Shown: positions 18,001 to 24,763 of the stretch, in pieces
How positions within the stretch are numbered: the first letter of the stretch is position 1
Layout: each line of letters begins with the position of its first letter
From: Oscillibacter sp.
Lineage (GTDB): Bacteria > Bacillota > Clostridia > Oscillospirales > Oscillospiraceae
Direction of reading: 5' to 3'
Length of the DNA stretch: 64,000 nt
NCBI GenBank assembly: GCA_017937405.1
Contig: JAGBDS010000042.1
Span: 25,252-89,251 of the forward strand
The notes under the pieces: generated by a model
Databases searched by the model: none
The model's input: only the letters and a program-made list of their open reading frames with translations
What the model was told of the DNA's origin: nothing
Translations under genes and position numbers: made by a program

Positions 18001-20215
18001 TGAGGGTGCGGTCTTCCAGGTGCGCTACCTCTCCGGCAACACCAGCGGCACAGGGGGAACCGTGATTGGAACCTACCGCACCTCTGCCAATGGCTCCTTC
18101 ACGGTCACCGGCTGTAAGGCAGGCACCTATATCATCGAAGAGCTCTCCAGCGACGGCTCCCATGTGATCGACACGCCGCCTCAGACGGTCTACCTCTCCG
18201 GTGCGCAGCAGGAGGTCATTCATGTCTATTTTGGCAACAGTCCCAAGGGGACCGTGTTGATCAAGAAACTGTCGAGTGCGGATAACACGCCTCTCTCTGA
18301 TGTGCAGTTTTTTGTGACTGACTCCACCGGCGCTGTTGTGGGCGACGGGAAAGGATACTTCACCACGGACTCCGCGGGAACCATCCTGATTGATAACCTC
18401 GATCCCAACACCACGCTGATCATCAAGGAGACCCGCCAGAAACCGGGCTATCTGTTGGATGACACCCCTGTCACGGCAACGGTGAAGGCGGGACAAACTG
18501 TCACTGTCGAGGTGAGAAATCAGCCCCTCGGCAACCTGATCGTTGAAAAACTCTCTGCCGCGGATAAGAAAACGCCGCTGGAGGGCGTCCAGTTCAAAAT
18601 CACCTACGCGGACGGCTCCTATGTGGATGCGGAGGAAGGTAAGCTGTCCAGCAAGGGCATTTATTATACTGACTCCAACGGACAGATCGTGCTTTCCGGG
18701 ATCACAGGAACCGTCATCGTAACAGAGGAGGCCAGCATCCCCGGCTTCACCATCGATCCCAATAACCGCAGCCAGGTCGTTGTAATCAATCCCAATGACA
18801 CACAGACCATCCGTTTCTATAACGCACCTGTGGGAGGTGCCGAAATCATCAAGGTCAATGAGGCTGACCGGAACGAGCGCATTCCCAACACTACCTTCGA
18901 GATCCGCAGGGCTGGGGATGACGCACTTGTGGATACGGTGACCACTGATTCCAATGGCAGGGTATATGTGACCTTAGAGGATGGCAGCTACTATGCCGTT
19001 GAAGTCAGGGCCAATGAAAAATTCCAGTTGGACAGTACGCCCCATTACTTTACCGTTAAAGACGGCAAATGTCCTCCTATTACGGTGACCAACCGCAAGA
19101 CTTGCGGCATCCTCATCCACAAGGTGGACAGCCAGAGCGGAGATGGAATCTACGGAGTTTCCTTCCTTCTCTACGATGCCAATAAGAATCCCATCGGCCA
19201 GTACACCAGCGATCAGGATGGTTATGTCTATATTGATGACCTCCCCGGCGCTGGCCGTTACTATCTACGGGAGCTGGAGAATGAAGGCTATATCCTGGAC
19301 ACGCAGCTCAAATCTGTTTTCGTGACTGACGGGACCACGACGGAGATTGAGTGGGAGAACACCCCCATCACTGGCCAAATTCAAATCGCCAAGACCTCCG
19401 AGGACTACAACAGCATGAATGGCTGGCCTGCCGGAACTCCCATCCCCAACACCGTCTTTGAGATCTACAACTACAAGACCGGTAAGCTGGTGGATACGGT
19501 CAAGACAGACAAGAACGGCATCGCGGTCAGCAAGCCGCTGCCCCTGGCCCGCTACAAAATCGTGGAATCCCAGGCGGCGGAGTTCTACGGACTGGATAAG
19601 ACGCCAATTGAGGTGGAGATCGAATTTGCCGGTCAGATCGTGAAAGCGGCTATGACCAACAAGAGTTTGTACACCAATGTTTCCATTAAGAAAACCGGCT
19701 ATGTGGAAGTCATGCCCGGTCAGAGCATCCGCTATGACTTCTCTGGCATTGCCAACAATTCCACTACCAGCCTGACCTCCTTCTACTGGCGGGACACCCT
19801 GCCCACCAACGCGGTCCGGCTGGACAAGATCGTCACCGGCACCTACAACGTGCGCGGTAATTATAAGATCGTCTACAAGACCAACCTCAGCGGCGGCAGC
19901 TACCGGACGCTGGCAGACAACCTCAGCACCCAGCAGAACTATGTGCTGGACGCATCCCCCACTGCGCTGGGGCTTGCCTCCAACGAGTATGTCACCGAGT
20001 TCATGGTGTCCTTCGGCGTAGTGCCCGCAAACTTCCGGCAGGTGGAAGCGCCGAGAGTGTACTGCAATGTGGTCTCTTGGCTGACCGGGGGCACCCAGTT
20101 CACCAACCAGGCGGATGTGGGCGGCGTCTATGACGGCCAGTGGATCATGGCGACTTCCCGCTGGGTCACCAAGGTCTATAAACCCTCTGCTCCGCTGCCT
20201 CGCACCGGCTATTAA
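15011..20215 (+). CDS. Giant Cna-B/SpaA-type adhesin ending in LPRTGY
   Basis: A 1734-residue secreted protein. A signal peptide (1-25) is followed by a thioester-type N-terminal domain with Cys78 (AYCVNP). The partner motif reads ATKMALW, with Lys138 where TQxA domains have Gln, so the thioester bond probably cannot form. From about 335 to 1570 there are around 14 Cna-B/SpaA-like repeats (for example GLRVIKYDRKNMAAVPNVTF, LHLIKRSSDGTPLAGVSF), each with Lys and Glu suited to isopeptide bonds. A final domain precedes a C-terminal LPRTGY. The usual hydrophobic helix and basic tail after LPxTG are missing. A sortase gene lies just upstream. Confidence 0.88.
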   Translation: MKKRILSMLLCVATLLSLCTGFASAASTEEEALGEVNIYNGGTKMSYLSINGRIREQIYTYYNYVSSNGQVKEIPAYCVNPNTKGVPQSVDPGESIEYLAEEKTSDPKVMGIVANGYPTRGLSELKLENKYHAYYATKMALWCYLLPNWDIANLKINPNLTGVELQRAQAILAAAKDIYVRGTAWSRIQAPRLTSSVDRESAYPVTINGSKYLQQVFTIKSDTWVCDYDIAVTFAKPDEVPAGTRLVDMDNNDITAVRTSGTGNGYAGQFKVLYPAASVEGKSGSVQLAFSCNVYQYAIYYAVCAETDKYGTLQNYICDTDPTTPIRLSATSSYTVTTEETPDTGLRIIKLETGTEQRLSGAIFEVVDPNGASVGTFSSNSSGEVLLPLTLCGNYTVIEREPAPYHLLGNSNVQNVNVEYGKVAEVTFYNEAYGSLRVEKRSDTGAFLPGAVVRIKHIESGVTYTQETGFSGCAIFEQIKPGAYEIVEQTAPVGWQKDDATYTVTVTAGEETEFVLINRELPGLRVIKYDRKNMAAVPNVTFEIFRDGVSLGKYQTDEFGEILLTNQESGTYRAVEVDTGDPSLILDPRPQEVELKAGDGIRELLFFNDRKPGLRLTKVDSSDPSKVIPNAVFEIKAVDGSYGPEEFRTNAQGEIDLTNENLPAGSYVVTEKSCPGYVIDDAQRIVYLGPNVNAEYVFTNSKLPSLHLIKRSSDGTPLAGVSFRLSKIEDGSYYLDRTTSSTGEITWEGLEPGVYSLTEISTVSDHILDRREYHIQLFPGKTSTKVLTNDRRANLYIHKSDGETGEPIPGTVYLVKGADGHSIAEVETDANGVAVVPNLLPSVVEVIEKSVPEPYLLAEESQLVTLYPNRDRDVYFQNYKRPVIEIVKENEITHDPIENVKFQVWYASNNTATGEFNDLGVYYTNENGRIVLSGLSLRDGWFRVKELEPAPGFALPDEDTQEAFIAAGTGHTFRFQDRPLSAICVWKYDSVNPNAAIEGAVFQVRYLSGNTSGTGGTVIGTYRTSANGSFTVTGCKAGTYIIEELSSDGSHVIDTPPQTVYLSGAQQEVIHVYFGNSPKGTVLIKKLSSADNTPLSDVQFFVTDSTGAVVGDGKGYFTTDSAGTILIDNLDPNTTLIIKETRQKPGYLLDDTPVTATVKAGQTVTVEVRNQPLGNLIVEKLSAADKKTPLEGVQFKITYADGSYVDAEEGKLSSKGIYYTDSNGQIVLSGITGTVIVTEEASIPGFTIDPNNRSQVVVINPNDTQTIRFYNAPVGGAEIIKVNEADRNERIPNTTFEIRRAGDDALVDTVTTDSNGRVYVTLEDGSYYAVEVRANEKFQLDSTPHYFTVKDGKCPPITVTNRKTCGILIHKVDSQSGDGIYGVSFLLYDANKNPIGQYTSDQDGYVYIDDLPGAGRYYLRELENEGYILDTQLKSVFVTDGTTTEIEWENTPITGQIQIAKTSEDYNSMNGWPAGTPIPNTVFEIYNYKTGKLVDTVKTDKNGIAVSKPLPLARYKIVESQAAEFYGLDKTPIEVEIEFAGQIVKAAMTNKSLYTNVSIKKTGYVEVMPGQSIRYDFSGIANNSTTSLTSFYWRDTLPTNAVRLDKIVTGTYNVRGNYKIVYKTNLSGGSYRTLADNLSTQQNYVLDASPTALGLASNEYVTEFMVSFGVVPANFRQVEAPRVYCNVVSWLTGGTQFTNQADVGGVYDGQWIMATSRWVTKVYKPSAPLPRTGY

Positions 20216-20233
20216 CCGCATACCATACAAACG

Positions 20234-20272
20234 AGGGCCGTCCTATCAGGGCGGCCCTTCTTCTATTTTAAG
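20234..20272 (+). terminator. Terminator after the adhesin gene
   Basis: The stem AGGGCCGTCC/GGGCGGCCCT (one G-T pair) is followed by TCTTCTATTTT. It ends the adhesin transcript. Confidence 0.8.
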
Positions 20273-20283
20273 GAGGCTGCAAT

Positions 20284-20847
20284 ATGAAACACAGCAAAAT
20301 CATCCGCGTGTTTGCGCTTGCCCTGATGCTGACGCTCATCTGCTGCGTCCCTGCTTTCGCCGCGGGCGATGTGGCTTCGGCGGTGGAAAGCACCTGGCAG
20401 GACGCCGCCGCGCAGATCAAGACCGTGGTGGACAATGTGGTCTTCCCGGCGCTGGACATGATCCTCGCCATCGCATTCTTCACCAAACTGGGCATGGCAT
20501 ACTTCGATTACCGGAAACACGGCCAGTTTGAATGGACCGGGCCCGTGATCCTGTTTGCGTGCCTTGTCTTTACCCTTACCGCTCCGCTCTACATCTGGGG
20601 CATCATTGGACTATCCAAAACGCATCCATCTCCACAGCCAAGCTCCTCCTGGACCGTGGTCTGGATCTTGACCAGTACCGGGAATGGGCGGAGGAGCATG
20701 GAGAGTCCTGCAAGTACCCCGAGGTCATATCCGAACTGTTGGATTACACCAGGGAGCAGCAGACGCAGGGGCCCCAAATGGGAGAGATGTCTCTATGACA
20801 GGAACAGCGGCAATTGCGAAAGCTGCGGCTCTCGCCCTGACCGATGA
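20284..20847 (+). CDS. DUF3852 pilin-like protein with an abnormal fused tail
   Basis: ATG 20284 follows AAGGAGG. Residues 1-110 match DUF3852 proteins of clostridial ICEs. There is a signal peptide ending AFA, a soluble turn (VESTWQDAAAQIKTVVDNVV), a membrane segment VFPALDMILAIAFFTKLGMA and a second (ILFACLVFTLTAPLYIWGII). These are VirB2-like membrane subunits and normally stop right after the last helix. Here the frame runs on 75 residues through Ser/Pro/Arg-rich sequence that overlaps another gene in a different frame. I read this as a deletion that removed the normal stop. The protein may be non-functional. Confidence 0.7.
   Translation: MKHSKIIRVFALALMLTLICCVPAFAAGDVASAVESTWQDAAAQIKTVVDNVVFPALDMILAIAFFTKLGMAYFDYRKHGQFEWTGPVILFACLVFTLTAPLYIWGIIGLSKTHPSPQPSSSWTVVWILTSTGNGRRSMESPASTPRSYPNCWITPGSSRRRGPKWERCLYDRNSGNCESCGSRPDR
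20613..20798 (+). pseudogene. 3' remnant of an element gene with tail GPQMGEMSL
   Basis: In the frame opened at 20532, the natural-looking protein sequence begins at about 20613 (IQNASISTAKLLLDRGLD) and ends at 20798 with GPQMGEMSL. The 27 codons before it are only the shifted reading of DUF3852. No proper start codon or ribosome site is present, so the 5' part of this gene is gone. Its stop overlaps the NlpC/P60 start (ATGA), showing that the original gene was translated together with it. The remnant marks the right side of an inferred deletion. Confidence 0.6.
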
Positions 20848-21985
20848 AAAGACACGCAAGGCCATTGGCTGGGTGTTGGTCGCGGTGCTGTCTCCGGTCA
20901 TTCTCTTAATCGCTTTTCTGTGTTCCGTTGGCACTGGCGGCGCAGCGCATAACAATGCGACCGCCGCGGCCTGTTTCTATGGAGCCAGCTACTCCGAGAT
21001 GGTACCCGCTGAGTTCCGCGGTCATGTGGCAGAGATGCGGGAGGCATTCACCCTTCTGGATTCGGTAATTGGCTCCGTCAACAGTCAGGCTGAGGACGGC
21101 GGCATTGACTCCATCCGGGTCAAGGCCATTTTTTATGCGCTCTGCTTTGGCGAGGACGCTCCCTCCAGACGGGGAGCCAGCACCTTCGTGTCGTGCTTCT
21201 ACACAACCGAGGAGCGCACCCGCACCGTGGACGTGGAACAGGCGGATGGCACCATGACCACAGAGGAAGAAACCTACACGGTGACGATCCCGCTCTCTCT
21301 GGACAGTGCCTACGCTAATCTCGCCGTACTGCTTGGCAGGAATATCACCGACGAGGACAAGAGCAACGCCAGCCACATCTACGCCATGATCGCCGGGCCT
21401 GTTGGTGGCGGCAGCTATGACGGAGCCTATCTGCGGGGCAGCGATCCCAGTATCGAGTTGGATACCTCTGCATTCGTTGATCCTGCCACCAAGAACGCCG
21501 CTGACCTGGTGACCTACGCCATCCACGCGTGGGAGTCCGGCTGGGGCTATGTGTGGGGCACTTACGGCAATGTGCTGACGGAATCCCTGTTTGAATACAA
21601 GCTGCAGCAGTGCCCGGACGGTGTGGGCAACTACGAGGACTTCATCGAATCCAATTGGCTGGGCCGCAGGACAACAGACTGCGTTGGGCTGATCAAGGGA
21701 TACGGCTGGCTGGACCCGGATACCATGACCATCGGCTATGGGACTAACGGGATGCCTGACTATGGAGCGAACCAAATGTACTATGCCGCCTCCGTATCCG
21801 GCCCTATCGATACCATGCCGGACATTCCCGGTCTCGCTGTTTGGAAGGACGGGCATATCGGCGTCTACATCGGCAGCGGCGAGGTCATCGAGGCTATGGG
21901 AACCAAATACGGCGTGGTCAAGACAAAGCTCGGCGACCGCAACTTCACCCACTGGCTCCAAGTCGAATACATCAGCTATGACTAA
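20795..21985 (+). CDS. NlpC/P60-type peptidoglycan hydrolase of the transfer apparatus
   Basis: A 396-residue protein with ATG 20795 overlapping the preceding stop. One membrane segment (about 22-44, VLVAVLSPVILLIAFLCSV) anchors it. A helical region 50-200 resembles the CD1108-type mobile-element proteins. The C-terminal domain (about 250-396) is NlpC/P60-like, with catalytic Cys in RRTTDCVGLIKGYGW and catalytic His in WKDGHIGVYIGSGEVIEA. Such proteins open the cell wall locally for the type IV secretion channel. In related elements this gene normally follows VirB4, which is not present here. Confidence 0.85.
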   Translation: MTGTAAIAKAAALALTDEKTRKAIGWVLVAVLSPVILLIAFLCSVGTGGAAHNNATAAACFYGASYSEMVPAEFRGHVAEMREAFTLLDSVIGSVNSQAEDGGIDSIRVKAIFYALCFGEDAPSRRGASTFVSCFYTTEERTRTVDVEQADGTMTTEEETYTVTIPLSLDSAYANLAVLLGRNITDEDKSNASHIYAMIAGPVGGGSYDGAYLRGSDPSIELDTSAFVDPATKNAADLVTYAIHAWESGWGYVWGTYGNVLTESLFEYKLQQCPDGVGNYEDFIESNWLGRRTTDCVGLIKGYGWLDPDTMTIGYGTNGMPDYGANQMYYAASVSGPIDTMPDIPGLAVWKDGHIGVYIGSGEVIEAMGTKYGVVKTKLGDRNFTHWLQVEYISYD

Positions 21986-22021
21986 ATACCACTGCGTCAT
22001 TTGTAACTACGTGAGAAAGGA

Positions 22022-22291
22022 ATGAGTGTCAGTATGAAGAAAATCAGCATCACGATTTCATTCGAGGACGAAAAGCTGGATGCGCTGGAGTTCTCTCTGA
22101 AGAAGGAGAACACTTCCGTCCAGGCCAAAATGGATGAGGCTCTGCATCAGCTCTATGAGAGAACGGTACCGGAGCCTGTGCGGGAATACCTGGACAGCAG
22201 AGCGGCTCCGTCTAATCCCTCACGTCCCCGGCCTAAGCGTCCGCCCAAACCCGTACCGAAGCCCACTGTGGAAATGGAGGTGCCCCAATGA
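22022..22291 (+). CDS. DUF6103-like small protein
   Basis: An 89-residue protein. The N-terminal part (ITISFEDEKLDALEFSLKKE, then SVQAKMDEALHQLYERTVP) resembles small DUF6103-type ICE proteins and has a ribbon-helix-helix flavour. The C-terminus is Pro/Arg/Lys-rich. It ends TVEMEVPQ, possibly a diverged tail. It overlaps the next gene by 4 bases. Confidence 0.65.
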   Translation: MSVSMKKISITISFEDEKLDALEFSLKKENTSVQAKMDEALHQLYERTVPEPVREYLDSRAAPSNPSRPRPKRPPKPVPKPTVEMEVPQ

Positions 22292-23328
22292 GCAGCCGCG
22301 AGGTCGTTATCTGGATCGACAAGCGTTGGTATGACGCTCTGAGTAAGTACCTGAAGGGTGAGACTTTGGAGGAGCATCTGGAAGAAGTCATCGACCAGAT
22401 GTGCAACCAGCTCCCGGAGCAGGAGTACGAGCGTATCAGTGCGCTCATCTGGCAGGAGCAGCAGGAAACCAAGCAGGCGCAGGAAGCCTCCCGGCGTTTC
22501 GCTGTGTTTCATGTGACGGAGGCTGGCAGCTCCACCTACTTCGTGGCCGAGGAGAATCTGGACATGCTTCAGGCTGCCTGCCGGCTGCGAAGCTACTGCC
22601 GAAAGCCGCCCGAAAAGTCGCCCATGCGATTCACCGGAATGTTTTCCCGCGGAGAGAAAATCTCCCGTGAGCAGTTCGATGCGTTCGTGGCGGAGCGTCT
22701 GGACAATACCGGGCGAGTGACCGGCGCATTTGATATCGACATGGACAAGGGACGCTTCGATGCGCTCCACATCATGGACGGCTGGCAGTGCTTCCGCATC
22801 CAGGACATCAGCACCGCCGCTTACTACGCAAGTAAGAAAACCTTTGCGTCGCAGGACGAACGGTGGAAGGTGTTCCTGGACCGTCTGGATGGCAAACAGC
22901 TCACCCAGGAGATCGAACCGGGGTATCTCTCCGGCAGCCGTACACTCCGTGCTGAGGACATCTCGTTCTCCGATGAAGTCATGGAGAACGGCAACCTGCT
23001 GAACTTTTACATGGATGTGATCTTTGATCCGGACAAGGTATTCGGAACTCATGTCTGCACTGCCGAAAACGATGACTACGTCAATGTCTACGCCGACTAC
23101 GATATGGACGCCCGCCGCGTATGCGAGACTCTGGATGTGTGCCTGGTTCACGGTGACGGTTCGGAGCAAAACTACAAGTACCGTCTCACTGAGGAGGAGC
23201 AGGCGCTCCTGCTGCCGAAGATGGAGGACTACTGCCAGCAGCGCCTTGGGTGCAGTCTGGAGGAGTGCTGCGCGCGGTATCTGAACGAGCAGCAATCCGG
23301 AGAGGATTTACAGCCAACTATGGTATAA
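22288..23328 (+). CDS. Unknown element protein, ending QPTMV
   Basis: A 346-residue acidic cytosolic protein, overlapping DUF6103 by 4 bases. The first 60 residues are helical (WYDALSKYLKGETLEEHLEE). They are followed by a beta-containing part (FAVFHVTEAGSSTYFV) and an acidic domain with many Tyr and Asp residues (YVNVYADYDMDARRVCETLD). The C-terminus is DLQPTMV, a short form of the shared tail. I do not recognise a family with confidence. Confidence 0.7.
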   Translation: MSSREVVIWIDKRWYDALSKYLKGETLEEHLEEVIDQMCNQLPEQEYERISALIWQEQQETKQAQEASRRFAVFHVTEAGSSTYFVAEENLDMLQAACRLRSYCRKPPEKSPMRFTGMFSRGEKISREQFDAFVAERLDNTGRVTGAFDIDMDKGRFDALHIMDGWQCFRIQDISTAAYYASKKTFASQDERWKVFLDRLDGKQLTQEIEPGYLSGSRTLRAEDISFSDEVMENGNLLNFYMDVIFDPDKVFGTHVCTAENDDYVNVYADYDMDARRVCETLDVCLVHGDGSEQNYKYRLTEEEQALLLPKMEDYCQQRLGCSLEECCARYLNEQQSGEDLQPTMV

Positions 23329-23339
23329 GGAGGATTACG

Positions 23340-23855
23340 ATGAACAGCAATAACAGCAAAACAGAGTTTATCCAAAAGTGCTTTCGTGACCTGCTGGATG
23401 ACGGACAGCCGCATCGGTATCGTGAGATCCTGGACTACACCCGGCAGCAGGCAGTGGGTACGGAGTTCGAGGGAACCATTGAACAGAACAATGTTGTGAT
23501 TGCCTTTGGCCAGCATCTGAATGACCCGGACTCTCCCTATGGCAGAGTCCGGCATGGTGTGTATCAGAAGATCCCCCGGTGCGTTTTGCAGGATCAGCAG
23601 TTGAACAAACAGCTGACTGTCCTTCACCGTTTTCTGGATCAGGCTGTTGCGCTTCAGGAGCGAATGGGTGAGGCCTATGCGGGATGCAAAGACAACTGGC
23701 CGGATAGCTCCGAGCGGTTCAGCGCATTCTGGAAAAGCGCGGATAAGGCGGTTGATGAGACGATTGACTGCCTCGCCGCATGGATCGCCGAGACTGAGGA
23801 TTTTGATATGGAACTGCAAGGACAACAGCAGGTGTCCCCGACGATGCAGATGTAA
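23340..23855 (+). CDS. Putative winged-helix protein with tail SPTMQM
   Basis: ATG 23340 follows AAGGAGG; the 171-residue product starts MNSNNSKTEF. The first 80 residues look like a winged-helix domain (FIQKCFRDLLDDGQPHRYRE, ILDYTRQQ, then RVRHGVYQKIPRC). The C-terminal half is a helical region with repeated acidic and aromatic residues. It ends SPTMQM. It is the last gene before the non-coding region that probably holds oriT. Confidence 0.65.
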   Translation: MNSNNSKTEFIQKCFRDLLDDGQPHRYREILDYTRQQAVGTEFEGTIEQNNVVIAFGQHLNDPDSPYGRVRHGVYQKIPRCVLQDQQLNKQLTVLHRFLDQAVALQERMGEAYAGCKDNWPDSSERFSAFWKSADKAVDETIDCLAAWIAETEDFDMELQGQQQVSPTMQM

Positions 23856-23891
23856 CGCCGGGGCGCGGCCATGCCGCAAAGCACTACACAA

Positions 23892-23921
23892 AGAGCCGCT
23901 CTGCACAGTCAGAGCGGCTCT
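23892..23921 (+). terminator. Hairpin at the end of the 20.8-23.9 kb gene cluster
   Basis: A perfect 12-bp stem AGAGCCGCTCTG/CAGAGCGGCTCT with a 6-nt loop. Only a short T-rich stretch follows (CACGGTTTC), so it may also act as a structural element. Confidence 0.6.
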
Positions 23922-24061
23922 CACGGTTTCCCCGCCGTTTGCCCCGCTGTGCCGCCCTGTGTGCCCTTCTTCGGGGCGGGGTGGCATCCCAGCCCCTGTG
24001 GGCATTCAAAAGCGCCGTGTCACGGCCGTACCGCAAAACTCCAAAGTGATCGCTTGGCACC

Positions 24062-24147
24062 CGGTTTGAGCGGTGAACCGAGGGGTCGAAAATGGTGCAG
24101 GATAAAGCGGTGTAATCACCGCCATTCACACCGCCCCGCAATGCGGG
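24062..24147. other. oriT: Candidate origin of transfer (oriT)
   Basis: Three inverted repeats lie within 90 bp: CGGTT/AACCG (24062-24066 and 24076-24080), GCGGTG-TAAT-CACCGC (24107-24122) and CCCGCA-A-TGCGGG (24135-24147). The last is followed by TCGGGGGATGCGATATTTCC. It lies 190 bp upstream of the MobC-like gene and 620 bp upstream of the relaxase. The nick site cannot be fixed by eye. Confidence 0.5.
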
Positions 24148-24338
24148 TCGGGGGATGCGATATTTCCGAGGTTTTCCGGGGTTTTGCAGAACCTTTCAGA
24201 AAGCCCCGGTGCTATCACTTTTTGAGGAGTGTAATCAAATCTGCTATCAGCAGGCCGTGAATCGCAGGAATATCAGCGGGTTTCCCCGTTTCAAAAGTGT
24301 TATCAAGGCAATTTCTGCCTGTGTAGGAGGTGTTTCAG

Positions 24339-24746
24339 ATGACAGACGATAGAGTGAAATTTTTGATGCGGATCGATCCGGACACGGATCGCAAGATCAA
24401 AACCGCCATGCCTCTTTCCAACTGCCGGAGTCAAAATGAGTTCGTGGAAAAAGCGCTGCAGTTTTATTGTGACTACATCACATCCCAGGACAGCTTCTCC
24501 GTCCTGCCGCCCATGTTGGTCGCAGCGATCCGGGCTACGGTGCAGAACAGTGAGAGTCATATCTGCCGCCTGCTGTTCAAGCTGGCGGTGGAGATGGACA
24601 TGATGATGAATGTCGTCGCCGCTGGCATGGAGATCCCGGAGGAACAACTGCGGGCGCTCCGGGGACGCTGTGTGCAGGAAGTGAAAAAGACGCAGGGCGC
24701 AGTAACACTGGATGACGCGGTGGCATATCAGAACGGCACCGATTGA
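24339..24746 (+). CDS. MobC-like relaxosome accessory protein
   Basis: ATG 24339 lies 8 bases after AGGAGG; the product is 135 residues. The N-terminal part has the ribbon-helix-helix signature of DNA-binding relaxosome helpers: VKFLMRIDPDTDRKIKTAM, then CRSQNEFVEKALQFYCDYI. The C-terminal part is helical and may pair with the relaxase. It sits between the candidate oriT and the relaxase gene, with 17 bases between stop and next start. No Met tail. Confidence 0.75.
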   Translation: MTDDRVKFLMRIDPDTDRKIKTAMPLSNCRSQNEFVEKALQFYCDYITSQDSFSVLPPMLVAAIRATVQNSESHICRLLFKLAVEMDMMMNVVAAGMEIPEEQLRALRGRCVQEVKKTQGAVTLDDAVAYQNGTD

Positions 24747-24763
24747 TAAGGCGGTGACGTTCC

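Larger units (their letters stand above)
23856..24338. other. Non-coding region upstream of the relaxase genes
   Basis: No gene is supported here. Features within it are a terminator-like hairpin (23892-23921), three closely spaced inverted repeats at 24062-24147, and AGGAGG at 24325-24330 serving the MobC-like gene. The position just upstream of MobC and relaxase is typical for oriT. Confidence 0.6.

Noticed and set aside
14987-18496. A 1169-residue open frame on the minus strand over the adhesin
   Set aside because: It is an antisense shadow of the Cna-B repeats, with no start context and a low-complexity composition. The plus strand encodes the recognisable adhesin.
20592-20640. Programmed -1 frameshift joining DUF3852 to the tail-bearing frame
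   Set aside because: No slippery heptamer lies in the correct phase near the join (TCC-AAA-ACG does not fit), and DUF3852 proteins normally end there. A deletion scar explains it better.
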